Shown: positions 11,252 through 18,641 of the stretch, piece after piece | Layout: every line of letters begins with the position of its first letter | Position numbering within the stretch: position 1 is the first letter of the stretch | IMG/VR virus record: IMGVR_UViG_3300012944_000051 | Coordinates: 1 to 27,625 of that record | Origin: a virus | Length of the DNA stretch: 27,625 bases | Reading direction: 5' to 3' (one strand) | Made by a program: the position numbers and the translations under genes | The notes under the pieces: model-generated | Told to the model about the DNA's origin: nothing | The model's database searches: none | What the model saw: only the letters and a program-made list of their open reading frames with translations

Positions 11252-11316
11252 GCCCCGCTTGGCGTCACAACGCCGCGTGTTGCAACTCCGCTCCGCGCCT
11301 CACACCGCAACGCCAG
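11252..11316 (+). repeat. GCNNC pentamer array 3
   Basis: Thirteen consecutive 5-bp units (GCCCC GCTTG GCGTC ACAAC ... ACACC GCAAC GCCAG) fill the gap between the 170-aa gene and the replication gene, ending 12 bp before its start. Same period and strand orientation as arrays 1 and 2. Confidence 0.8.
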
Positions 11317-11328
11317 TAGAACAAGAAA

Positions 11329-12144
11329 ATGAGCGTCGAAGCCCTCACCTGGGTATTTGCCCAGGACATCCCTAGCCGCGCGAAGACGGTCCTCTTGGCT
11401 ATGGCCAACCATGCGGACCCGATTACGGGTCATTGCTATTTGAAGATATCGACGCTCATGCAAAAGTCGTCATGCTCTCGCCGGTCGACATTCAGCTTCA
11501 TCGGCCTTCTGCGGCATAACGGCTTCATTGATCAGCGCCAGGTCATCAAGGACGACGGCACCAAAGCCAGCGATTATTGGCTGCTTTACGATCGCGTCGC
11601 ATCCAAATGGATTAGCCAGCCGGGAAAAGAGAATCCGGACGAAATAGAAGAATATTCCCCGGATGAGGTAATTGAGGATGACCACGAGGGTATCAGTGCA
11701 AGCAGCGCACCCCCCCTGGACCCTGTGGAAAATGCACCTCCCGAACGTGCCGTTGCACCCCCTCAAACAGATTCTCGCACCCCCATATATGATCCGTCTG
11801 ATTCTAACCGGAGTCCTGAGTTAATTGAAGGGCCAGCATTCAAAGCCCAAGCGCCGCAGGAATTTTCTTCCAAGGCAAAGGCGGCCGAGCTGGCAAGGCT
11901 CAAAGCTGCCGAAGAAGCAAGAAAACCGAAGCGCGTTCCAGTCATCGAGGGCTGCGAAGCGTGGAAGGCCCATGTCCGAAACGGACATCCGCCGACCCTG
12001 ACGACGAACATCGAATTCAACGGTAAACGCTACCGTGGTTGGTATTTCCCGTCATATTTCCCATTGCCCAAATCCACCGGCCCCCCCGATTCTGACCTCA
12101 TGAGCCCAGAAGACCGCGAAGAATTGGCAAAAAAATGGGGTTAA
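11329..12144 (+). CDS. Helix-turn-helix replication-initiator-like protein
   Basis: The 271-aa product opens with ALTWVFAQDIPSRAKTVLLA, then MANHADPITGHCYLKISTLM and SRRSTFSFIGLLRHNGFI. This is the N-terminal winged-helix of a common phage/plasmid replication protein type (lambda O-like in role). Residues about 110-165 are a Pro/acidic flexible linker and 175-205 an Ala/Lys helix (SSKAKAAELARLKAAEEARK). The C-terminal part ends PEDREELAKKWG. The typical partner, a helicase loader, is not seen. A weak AAGAAA site precedes ATG 11329. Probable role: replication initiation. Confidence 0.7.
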   Translation: MSVEALTWVFAQDIPSRAKTVLLAMANHADPITGHCYLKISTLMQKSSCSRRSTFSFIGLLRHNGFIDQRQVIKDDGTKASDYWLLYDRVASKWISQPGKENPDEIEEYSPDEVIEDDHEGISASSAPPLDPVENAPPERAVAPPQTDSRTPIYDPSDSNRSPELIEGPAFKAQAPQEFSSKAKAAELARLKAAEEARKPKRVPVIEGCEAWKAHVRNGHPPTLTTNIEFNGKRYRGWYFPSYFPLPKSTGPPDSDLMSPEDREELAKKWG

Positions 12145-12147
12145 GAC

Positions 12148-12705
12148 ATGGTCGAGCGCTGGCACATTGCGATGATGGAACCCTACGCGACAGGGCTCAG
12201 CGAGCGAGACGACGGCTGGGACGCGAACGCTTGCCGCATTTTACGAAAGCGTGGCTATGAGGTTTATTATCCAGCCATCCCCAAAAAGACGCACACGACG
12301 CATCGGGTCATGCGCACCATCATGCGCCCGATGTTTCCGGGTTATCTGTTCGTCAACGAATCGGCCATTGGGTGGGATTGGCTGCGCACTACGCCGGGAA
12401 TTCGAACCTATGGCAGCCTGTTGATAGATTCGGCCACGGCCAGGCTTGCGGTGCTGCCGCCGGGGGAGATCGACCGCATTGCGGAGGCCGAAAGGCGGTT
12501 GATTCATCAAATACTTAATCCGCCTCCGCGCGAGCTGCCCTATGAGGTAGGCGAGACCGTACGTGTGACTGGTGGCGCCTTCGCCGGCTTTTATGCAAAT
12601 ATCGAGACCCTTGACGACGAAGAAAGAATAGCGTTACTTATGGACATCTTCGGACGCCAGACTCGCATTTTTGCATCTCACGAGCATCTTGCAGCCATCG
12701 GTTAG
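12148..12705 (+). CDS. NusG/RfaH-like transcription antiterminator
   Basis: The 185-aa product shows the NGN domain: ERWHIAMMEPYA at 3-14, ACRILRKRGYEVYYPAI at 28-44, and the hallmark MFPGYLFV at 62-69. A KOW domain follows: YEVGETVRVTGGAFAGFYAN (132-151). NusG-family factors bind RNA polymerase and promote elongation. A phage-borne paralogue just before two terminators and the late genes suggests it helps polymerase reach the structural operon. It starts 3 bp after the replication gene. Confidence 0.85.
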   Translation: MVERWHIAMMEPYATGLSERDDGWDANACRILRKRGYEVYYPAIPKKTHTTHRVMRTIMRPMFPGYLFVNESAIGWDWLRTTPGIRTYGSLLIDSATARLAVLPPGEIDRIAEAERRLIHQILNPPPRELPYEVGETVRVTGGAFAGFYANIETLDDEERIALLMDIFGRQTRIFASHEHLAAIG

Positions 12706-12787
12706 ATAATCGAGGGTGTGCGGCGCGTCCGAACTCAACAATTCCCCCTGACAGCATGAAGGCTTTGCGCCCCGGCCCGTCAGACAG

Positions 12788-12813
12788 GCCCCGCCTCATC
12801 AGCGGGGCTTTTT
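12788..12813 (+). terminator. Rho-independent terminator after early/middle operon
   Basis: GCCCCGC (12788-12794), loop CTCATCA, GCGGGGC (12802-12808), followed by TTTTT. It lies 83 bp after the NusG-like gene. Confidence 0.85.
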
Positions 12814-12873
12814 ATTGAGAGGACATTCCGCCCATGGTCTGTCCTCTGACTTCGCATACTCCTCCCTTGACTT

Positions 12874-12906
12874 AAGACCCTCCCGATTCTGACGGGAGGG
12901 TCTTTT
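12874..12906. terminator. Second strong terminator, possibly bidirectional
   Basis: Perfect 12-bp stem AAGACCCTCCCG (12874-12885) with CGGGAGGGTCTT (12893-12904), loop ATTCTGA, then TT. A-run and T-run flank the GC stem. Together with the terminator at 12788 it isolates the early region from the late genes; the gap 12706-12924 contains no gene. Confidence 0.85.
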
Positions 12907-12924
12907 AGTTAGGAGGGCCCGCAT

Positions 12925-13233
12925 GTGAAGTCATTGATCTTATTTGTGGTAATAGCGTCCGCGGCTTGTTTGGGGGGTAAAGGGGCCCAAGCCCAATACT
13001 GGTATCCGCGTCACGGATATGCTTGGTATCCCAGCTATTACGGCGGCGGCTACTACCGGGCACCTTTCTACGGTGGCGGCCTGCCTTACCGCGGCTACAA
13101 CGGCTATCATATGGCGGATCGTTCGATGTATCGCGCGCCGGCATATCGGCCGCCCGTTCGCTACCAATGGTACGGCGGCAACAGTCGCGCATATCTTGGC
13201 GGCAGAGGCGGCGGTTGGGGCGGGGAATGGTGA
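12925..13233 (+). CDS. Small secreted Gly/Tyr-rich protein
   Basis: The GTG start at 12925 is preceded by AGGAGGG; the ATG two bases earlier is followed at once by a stop. The 102-aa product has a clear signal peptide (MKSLILFVVIASAACLGGKG, cleavage after AQA), then a Tyr/Gly/Pro/Arg-rich mature chain (YWYPRHGYAWYPSYYGGGYY). Such proteins are common in alphaproteobacterial envelopes and unusual just before a terminase. Its own ribosome-binding site directly after a terminator is typical of a moron, a cargo gene expressed separately, perhaps in the lysogen. Confidence 0.75.
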   Translation: MKSLILFVVIASAACLGGKGAQAQYWYPRHGYAWYPSYYGGGYYRAPFYGGGLPYRGYNGYHMADRSMYRAPAYRPPVRYQWYGGNSRAYLGGRGGGWGGEW

Positions 13234-13240
13234 GGTTATT

Positions 13241-13714
13241 TTGAGCAAAGACATCGGCATTCTGGTTCCGTTGCCACCTGACGTAAAAGCGTGGGCTGAA
13301 GCTCAGGCAGAGGATATCGGGCTCAATGCTGCCAACGTCGGTGTCTGGATTAGAATGCTTGTGCACCGCGAGTGGAAGCGATGTAATGCTCCGAAGATTT
13401 CCAAGGCAGAATATGAGGCCGTATCAGTCTTTCCGTCTCTTTTGGCGAATACGGCAACCACCGACGACGACGCATGGCGCGGTCCTGTCGACGACGAACA
13501 AGGCGATGCCGTATCCACTGTCGATGTTGACGCCATCATTGCTGCGCGTGTTGCCGAAGCGTCATCCGCTGGCTTGACCGATCCAGCTCCTCAGCCATAT
13601 GAGGCGTTCGGGCCGCCGGCTCCCGCCGCAACGAGCGGCAATGTCCGTTCGCTCCGTCGGCCACCGCCGCAGTTCGCCGCAGTATCGCAGCCAAACCATT
13701 TAAGGAATCTTTGA
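13241..13714 (+). CDS. Hypothetical protein upstream of terminase (157 aa, TTG start)
   Basis: TTG 13241 with GAGG 5 bp upstream is the best start; the frame upstream is a shadow of the secreted-protein gene. The product begins MSKDIGILVPLPPDVKAWAE, has a helical N-terminal half (VGVWIRMLVHREWKRCN), an acidic middle and a Pro/Ala-rich C-terminus. The N-terminal pattern (PLPPDVKAWAEAQAEDIGLN) is like small helical DNA-binding or packaging proteins, but no family is recognised. Four GANTC sites lie at and just past its end. Confidence 0.65.
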   Translation: MSKDIGILVPLPPDVKAWAEAQAEDIGLNAANVGVWIRMLVHREWKRCNAPKISKAEYEAVSVFPSLLANTATTDDDAWRGPVDDEQGDAVSTVDVDAIIAARVAEASSAGLTDPAPQPYEAFGPPAPAATSGNVRSLRRPPPQFAAVSQPNHLRNL

Positions 13715-13737
13715 GTCCAAATGAGTCCCTATGAGTC
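13705..13737. promoter_or_regulatory. Cluster of four GANTC sites, three spaced exactly 10 bp
   Basis: GAATC at 13705 and GAGTC at 13713, 13723 and 13733. The three GAGTC copies are part of a repeated ATGAGTCC-like unit and fall on one face of the helix. They surround the start codon of the small terminase gene. GANTC is the CcrM methylation site and the recognition context of GcrA. Confidence 0.7.
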
Positions 13738-14291
13738 CGGAAACAAATCCTAGCGAGATTCCAGAGAAGGAACCTCTGAACAGAAAGCAGATTGCGTTCG
13801 CGGAGCGCCTTGGAATCGCGTGGGCTGAAGGCAAGCGGAACTTCGAAGACATCTACGAAGAGGTCGGCTACAAGCGCCACCGCGGCAACAGCGCTCGTCT
13901 CGCTTCCGATCCACGTGTGATCGAGATTGCGCAGCGCGCCTGCGCTGAAGCCAACCGCCTCAACGGCCTCTACATCGGCTATCTGCAAGCCAAAGCCTTG
14001 AGCATGCTGGAGGCAAACGCCCTAGTCATTCACCAGACGATTGCTACGTCCAAAAATTCACCATCTCTGACGCCCGAGGAGCAAGCGCATCTCGAAGCCG
14101 TCACCTGGCCGCTCTCGAAGTTCAAGATCGACAAGGATGGCGTGATCAGCGTCGAGTTGCCCGACAAGAAGGGCGTCATTGAGATGCTTGCCAAGATGCT
14201 TGGCAATATGCCCGACGAGACTGCCGAGGCGATTACTGGTCTTGGCGACAGGCTAGATCGTGCCCTTAGCCGCACCAGCCAAGCGGCTTAG
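13731..14291 (+). CDS. terS: Terminase small subunit
   Basis: The 186-aa product sits directly before the large terminase. Its N-terminal half (LNRKQIAFAERLGIAWAEGK ... YEEVGYKRHRGNSARLASDP) has the terminase small-subunit helix-turn-helix pattern of the form T-x-K-Q-x-x-F-A ... A-x-x-x-G-Y ... A-x-R-L-x-x-x-P-x-V. The middle helices should oligomerise and the C-terminus ends RALSRTSQAA. It recognises phage DNA for packaging. No clear ribosome-binding site precedes ATG 13731; the repeated GAGTC cluster lies there instead. It overlaps terL by 32 bp. Confidence 0.85.
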   Translation: MSPETNPSEIPEKEPLNRKQIAFAERLGIAWAEGKRNFEDIYEEVGYKRHRGNSARLASDPRVIEIAQRACAEANRLNGLYIGYLQAKALSMLEANALVIHQTIATSKNSPSLTPEEQAHLEAVTWPLSKFKIDKDGVISVELPDKKGVIEMLAKMLGNMPDETAEAITGLGDRLDRALSRTSQAA

Positions 14292-15810
14292 CATCGAACA
14301 CAGGCTGATCCAAGCAGCCAAGGAATGCGCGCTCGATCCTCTGCTTTTTGTTCAGAGAGCCTACCCGTGGGGTGAGAAGGGCACCTTCCTGGAGCACCAT
14401 CCCGGTCCCGATATTTGGCAGGCGGAAATCCTCGGAGATATCCGCGATCGATTAGCGGCGCGTGCGGCAGGCACGGATAAAACGCCGATCAGAATAGCCG
14501 TTGCCGGCGGGGTCGGTCCTGGAAAGTCAGCAATGTCGGCTTGGTTGGTCGATTGGGGCCTCACCACGATGACCGACACCCGCATTCGGGTGACGGCCAA
14601 TACAGGCCCACAGATCACTACGGCTACCTGGCCAGAGATCATGAAGTGGCGCCGGGCTTCGCTTTGGGCGCATTGGTTTGAGCCAGGCAATCGGCAGATC
14701 AAGTCAACCGATCCCACGCACCGCGATAGCTGGCGCTGCGATGCCATCACCTGGGACGAGCACCAACCGGAAGCCTTCGCCGGATTTCACAATGCAGGCC
14801 GCCGCATCATCTACTTGTTCGACGAGTCCGCCGGCATCGCGACCTCAATCTGCACTGAGTCCGAGGGCATTCTTTCTGGCGCCGAAGATACCGAGATCAT
14901 CTGGCTCTTGCTCGGCAACCCAACGAGGACTGATGGCTATTTCAGGACATGCTTTGCCGGTGGCAAGAACGCTCATCTTTGGAAAAGTTATCACATTGAT
15001 ACCCGCACTGCGCGGATGTCCGATAAGGCTCAGATTGCCGAGTGGATCACCAGCTACGGTATTGACAGTGATTTCGTCAGGGTTCGTGTCCTCTCGCAAT
15101 TCCCTCGCGCTGGCTCGACCCAGTTTATCGGCGATGACTTGGTCGCGGGGGCAACCGATCCAAGCCGCGAATGCGAGGTAACCCTATATGACTCATTGGT
15201 CATGGGAGTGGACGTTGCTCGGTTCGGCGATGACCAATCCGTCATCCGCTTTCGCCGAGGCCGAGATGCGCGCAGCATTAAGCCGATCAAGTTTCGAAAC
15301 ATCGACACAATGCAGCTTGCGGCTCGGGTGGCTGAAGCCCACGAGCGATATAAGCCTGACACAATATTCATCGATGCTGGTGGGGCGGGAGCGGGCGTCG
15401 TCGATCGCTGCAACTTTCTTAGACTGCCCGTCCTGGGCATAGAGTTCGGCAGCGCCGCCGATGGCGACATGCAAAGCCCCAACTCAGGTATCCGCTATCT
15501 CAACAAGCGGGCCGAGATGTGGGGCCGGATGCGCGATTGGCTGCCGTTCGGCATAATCGACAACGATCCGGAGCTGTTGGCCGATCTTCCTGCCGTACAG
15601 TACGGCTATGCGTCGAAGTCCGGTCGCGAGGGCATCATCCTCGAAAAGAAAGAGGACATGAAGAAGCGCGGTCTTTCGTCTCCCGACAATGGCGATGCAC
15701 TGGCCCTGACGTTCGCGCATCCGGTTGCCGCTTCCGATCAGCGCTGGAAATATGCGCATCAGCGCGACGGTGGTTCGCATGAGTCGAACTACGATCCTTT
15801 GAGGTACTGA
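14260..15810 (+). CDS. terL: Terminase large subunit
   Basis: The 516-aa packaging motor. Walker A is GGVGPGKS at 83-90, Walker B IIYLFDE at 183-189, and a coupling-type LLLGNPT lies at 216-222. The RuvC-like nuclease domain has D318 in VMGVDVARFGDD, D372 in TIFIDAGGAG, and D476/D479 in SSPDNGDALALTFA. The start is GTG 14260 within the terS 3' end. The extreme C-terminus, NYDPLRY, recurs in a small downstream protein (15950-16258). ATP-driven DNA translocation into proheads and genome cutting are the family roles. Confidence 0.95.
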   Translation: MPLAAPAKRLSIEHRLIQAAKECALDPLLFVQRAYPWGEKGTFLEHHPGPDIWQAEILGDIRDRLAARAAGTDKTPIRIAVAGGVGPGKSAMSAWLVDWGLTTMTDTRIRVTANTGPQITTATWPEIMKWRRASLWAHWFEPGNRQIKSTDPTHRDSWRCDAITWDEHQPEAFAGFHNAGRRIIYLFDESAGIATSICTESEGILSGAEDTEIIWLLLGNPTRTDGYFRTCFAGGKNAHLWKSYHIDTRTARMSDKAQIAEWITSYGIDSDFVRVRVLSQFPRAGSTQFIGDDLVAGATDPSRECEVTLYDSLVMGVDVARFGDDQSVIRFRRGRDARSIKPIKFRNIDTMQLAARVAEAHERYKPDTIFIDAGGAGAGVVDRCNFLRLPVLGIEFGSAADGDMQSPNSGIRYLNKRAEMWGRMRDWLPFGIIDNDPELLADLPAVQYGYASKSGREGIILEKKEDMKKRGLSSPDNGDALALTFAHPVAASDQRWKYAHQRDGGSHESNYDPLRY

Positions 15811-15812
15811 AA

Positions 15813-15950
15813 ATGGCGAAACGCAACCGCAAGAAAATCGGTAGGCTTCGGTATTCTATGGCCGAGGAGTTCTCAGAATTTATCGAAATATTCAATCGTA
15901 AAGCATTGCTTCACAGGGCGTTTGTTGATGATGGGGCCATCGGCTACTGA
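15813..15950 (+). CDS. Small basic hypothetical protein (45 aa)
   Basis: ATG 15813 lies 2 bp after terL (GAGG upstream). The product MAKRNRKKIGRLRYSMAEEF begins very basic and continues SEFIEIFNRKALLHRAFVDD, ending GAIGY. Its stop shares a base with the next ATG (TGATG). Its placement in the terL-portal gap suggests a packaging or head accessory protein. No family recognised. Confidence 0.55.
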   Translation: MAKRNRKKIGRLRYSMAEEFSEFIEIFNRKALLHRAFVDDGAIGY

Positions 15951-16258
15951 TGACCGAAACCCGTGCTCTCTATCGACCCGGCCGTATTCCTCCCCCGGTG
16001 GCGGCTGGGAAGAACCTTCCGCGCGGTCATTCAGCCGACAGCTTGGCCGCGCGGGAGGCCATCGGTACAGCGATGACCGATCCGACGTTCGATACGGTTG
16101 TATGGAAGCCGATGCACGCTTCAGATGAAGAATACGACCAGATGGTCGAGGAGCGCATGCGCAACATGACGCTGACCGAACGCATCGAGATTGAGATCGA
16201 GCTGACGAAGCGATTTCGCACTGCGCATTCGTATGACTACGATCCGCTGAGGTATTGA
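15950..16258 (+). CDS. Hypothetical protein sharing the TerL C-terminal YDPLRY tail (102 aa)
   Basis: The product begins MTETRALYRPGRIPPPVAAG, has an acidic helical C-terminal half (EEYDQMVEERMRNMTLTERI) and ends SYDYDPLRY. The last seven residues match the TerL end NYDPLRY at six of seven, and the underlying DNA matches at about 20 of 24 positions. The shared tail could dock both proteins on the same portal or prohead surface. TGATG coupling on both sides. Confidence 0.7.
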   Translation: MTETRALYRPGRIPPPVAAGKNLPRGHSADSLAAREAIGTAMTDPTFDTVVWKPMHASDEEYDQMVEERMRNMTLTERIEIEIELTKRFRTAHSYDYDPLRY

Positions 16259-16512
16259 TGGGCATCTTCTCTGCTCCCTCCATCCCCACACCGCCGCCGC
16301 CTCCGCCGATCCCTCCGGCGGCCAATCCTCCGATCTATGCAAGCGGCGCAACCTATGCGAGCCAAGCGGCGGCGCGCTTGCGAGGCGGCAAGCCGATGGC
16401 TGGGACTGACCTGACCGGCGGCCAAGGGGCCGCAAAGGCAGATACGACCGATCCGGAGTTGGTGTCCGGGCTCGACAAGAAGGCCGTCGCGTCGCTGGCG
16501 GGAAATACCTAA
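16258..16512 (+). CDS. Small Pro-rich protein preceding the portal (84 aa)
   Basis: ATG 16258 follows GAGG. The N-terminus is MGIFSAPSIPTPPPPPPIPP, then a soluble Ala/Gly/Lys-rich chain with GKPMAGTDLTGGQGAAKADT. Small proteins starting MG-x-F with a polyproline run are frequent between terminase and portal genes of podoviruses; their role is not known to me. It ends immediately before the portal start. Confidence 0.7.
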   Translation: MGIFSAPSIPTPPPPPPIPPAANPPIYASGATYASQAAARLRGGKPMAGTDLTGGQGAAKADTTDPELVSGLDKKAVASLAGNT

Positions 16513-18372
16513 ATGCTCGACACCAGCGCGCTTGCCCGCCGTTCGGGCGACGACCTCCTTGCGCACTACGAGCTAGCCAGCGCCTCGCTTCTCGCGCAGG
16601 CGCCAGCTCTCGCCAAACAGAAATGGTACGAGGAAAGCCACGGCTGGGAAGAGCTGCGCCTTCAGCTTGAGCAGCGGCTTTATGGTTTGCGGACTTGGAG
16701 ACTGTCGTGGTGGGAACATTGGGCGAAGCTTGCCGAAGCGATTTTGCCTCGGAGATACCACTGGCTTATTGTGCCAAACACTATGTCGCGCGGCTTGGCT
16801 ATAAACCAGGCGATAAAAGACCCGACTGGTTCACAGGCCGTCGGTGTTTGCGTTGCGGGCATGCGCTCTGGCCTGATGTCGTCGAGCAGGCCGTGGTTCA
16901 AGACGAAGCCGAGCCTCCGCAACTTCAAGCCAGACCGTGAAGCGCAACTGTGGTTTGAAGACACCGACGATCGCGTATATCGCGTTCTCTCCAGTAGTAA
17001 TTATTATAAGGCGGGATCGCAGATGTTCGAAGACCTCGTGGTCTTCGGCACCGCTCCTAAGCTTATGTACGAAGATCGCGAGAGTATCATTCGATGCTAT
17101 AATCCGTGTGCCGGTGAATACTACTTAGCCTGTGGGTCTGATAACCGCGTCAATGCCTTTTACCGCACCTATGTGCAGACGGCGCAGCAATGCGTAATGG
17201 GGTTCGGGCTTGAGAATTGTTCCGAACAGATTCAGACGCTCTGGGAGCAGAAGGGTGCGTCGCTCGAAACCGAAGTGATCGTCGCTCATTGCATCGAGCC
17301 TAATTTCTCGGTGCAGATGCCGGGGATGTCCGAGAACTTGGGAGTGATCCCGGGCGGCTTCACTTGGAAGGAATACCATTGGGAGTGGGGAAAGTATTCC
17401 GCGAAGCCACTCTCCCAAAGAGGCTTCAGGAATAAGCCCTTCATCGCGCCGCGATGGGCGGAGACCTCGAACGACGCTTACGGCCGTTGCCCCGGAATGG
17501 ACGCGCTGCCGGATATCATGCAACTTCACGCGATGACCTTGGCGCAGGCTGAGGGCATCCAGAAGATGATCCGGCCACCGCTGCTCGCAAGCCTTGGGCT
17601 GAAGAATCAGCCGTCTTCCATTCTGCCCGGAAAGGTCACCTACGTTGAAGACGTGACCAAGGGCATGAAGTCGATCTATGACGTGCGCTTCGATATCGAG
17701 CACATGTCGGCCTTGATCGAGAAGATCGAAGCCCGCGTCCAGAAATGGTTCTTCAACGACGCCTTCCAGATGATGGAGAACATGGAAGGTGTCCAGCCTC
17801 GTAATGAGCTGGAGATCGCCGAGCGCCGCGGCGAAAAGCTTCAGCGGCTTGGGCCGGTGGTCGAGAACGTCGAGCAGGAGCTTGCCGACGATATCCGCCG
17901 CGTGATGTCGATCATGCAGCGGCGCAAGCTGTTGCGGCCGATGCCAGAAAGCCTTCGTGGCATCCCGCTGGAGATCGAATTCGATTCGATGATCCGCATT
18001 GCCCAGCGCGCAGCCCAGACAGCCGTCATGGAACGGGCGATGACCGTGATCGTCAATATCGACAAGCAATATCCCGACGAGCACGTTGGCGATGTCGTCA
18101 ACAAGGACAAGTGGGCGAGAGAATATCTCGATCGGTCAGCGTTCCCGCAGGATTGCATGAACGACGAAGACGACGTGAAGAAGATTCGGGACGGGCGCGC
18201 GCAGGCCAATGCGCAGGCGGCCAAGCAAGCTCAGGCCATGCAGGCGATCACGCATGCGGCGCCAGCCGCGGCTGGTGCAGCAAAGACCGCAAGCGAGATC
18301 GATACAGGCGGTGCGCTCGCTGCCTTAAATGTGATGGGTGGTATAGGCGGAAACGCTGGACTTAGCCAATGA
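16513..18372 (+). CDS. Portal protein (podoviral head-to-tail connector)
   Basis: The 619-aa product matches the T7-type head-tail connector family (PF12236-like) in size and pattern. WEHWAKLAEAILPRR is near residue 67, IKDPTGSQAVGVCVAGMRSG, then LMSSSRPWFKTKPS near 101-134. A conserved stem-region run is GRCPGMDALPDIMQLHAMTL (about 327-346), then MIRPPLLA. The Ala/Gln-rich C-terminal 80 residues should be flexible or form the barrel. The portal forms the dodecameric DNA channel to which TerL docks. Confidence 0.9.
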   Translation: MLDTSALARRSGDDLLAHYELASASLLAQAPALAKQKWYEESHGWEELRLQLEQRLYGLRTWRLSWWEHWAKLAEAILPRRYHWLIVPNTMSRGLAINQAIKDPTGSQAVGVCVAGMRSGLMSSSRPWFKTKPSLRNFKPDREAQLWFEDTDDRVYRVLSSSNYYKAGSQMFEDLVVFGTAPKLMYEDRESIIRCYNPCAGEYYLACGSDNRVNAFYRTYVQTAQQCVMGFGLENCSEQIQTLWEQKGASLETEVIVAHCIEPNFSVQMPGMSENLGVIPGGFTWKEYHWEWGKYSAKPLSQRGFRNKPFIAPRWAETSNDAYGRCPGMDALPDIMQLHAMTLAQAEGIQKMIRPPLLASLGLKNQPSSILPGKVTYVEDVTKGMKSIYDVRFDIEHMSALIEKIEARVQKWFFNDAFQMMENMEGVQPRNELEIAERRGEKLQRLGPVVENVEQELADDIRRVMSIMQRRKLLRPMPESLRGIPLEIEFDSMIRIAQRAAQTAVMERAMTVIVNIDKQYPDEHVGDVVNKDKWAREYLDRSAFPQDCMNDEDDVKKIRDGRAQANAQAAKQAQAMQAITHAAPAAAGAAKTASEIDTGGALAALNVMGGIGGNAGLSQ

Positions 18373-18641
18373 GGTGGCGGAGCTGCGCCGGGGGCGACGG
18401 GGTTGCAGCAGTGAAAAGCTTCCGAGCCTACGGCGGCAGCGTAATCATTCGACGTGATCTTCACGGCTGGACGTACGAAGTATACCGCAATCAAAAGTAC
18501 CGTCCTCCAAGGCAGCTTTTCCTGGAACAGCGCCAAGGACGAGTTCCGGTCTACTGTTTCTTTTCTGGGGTTCACGGTTTCGGTAGACGCCAAACCTTGA
18601 AAGAAGCAAAGAGAGCGGCGATTGCGGGTCTAAGGCAGTGA
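18369..18641 (+). CDS. Hypothetical basic protein (90 aa)
   Basis: ATG 18369 overlaps the portal stop (ATGA); a GTG at 18411 is an alternative start giving 76 aa. The product contains SFRAYGGSVIIRRDLHGWTY and FFSGVHGFGRRQTLKEAKRA, the latter like a small beta-hairpin/helix unit (G-x-x-x-T-L-x-E-A-K-x-A) often seen in minor phage proteins. Basic, soluble. Function unknown. Confidence 0.6.
   Translation: MRWRSCAGGDGVAAVKSFRAYGGSVIIRRDLHGWTYEVYRNQKYRPPRQLFLEQRQGRVPVYCFFSGVHGFGRRQTLKEAKRAAIAGLRQ

Noticed and set aside
9431-11316. CRISPR array
   Set aside because: No repeat-spacer structure; the period is 5 bp with degenerate units and no cas1/cas2 genes are present.
12706-12924. Late promoter in the gap between terminators
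   Set aside because: TTGACT at 12867 has no acceptable -10 at 16-18 bp; I could not support a promoter by eye.
17125-18084. 319-aa antisense frame inside the portal gene
   Set aside because: It is the complement of a well-supported portal coding region and its composition (Leu/His/Asp/Arg) is typical of a shadow frame.
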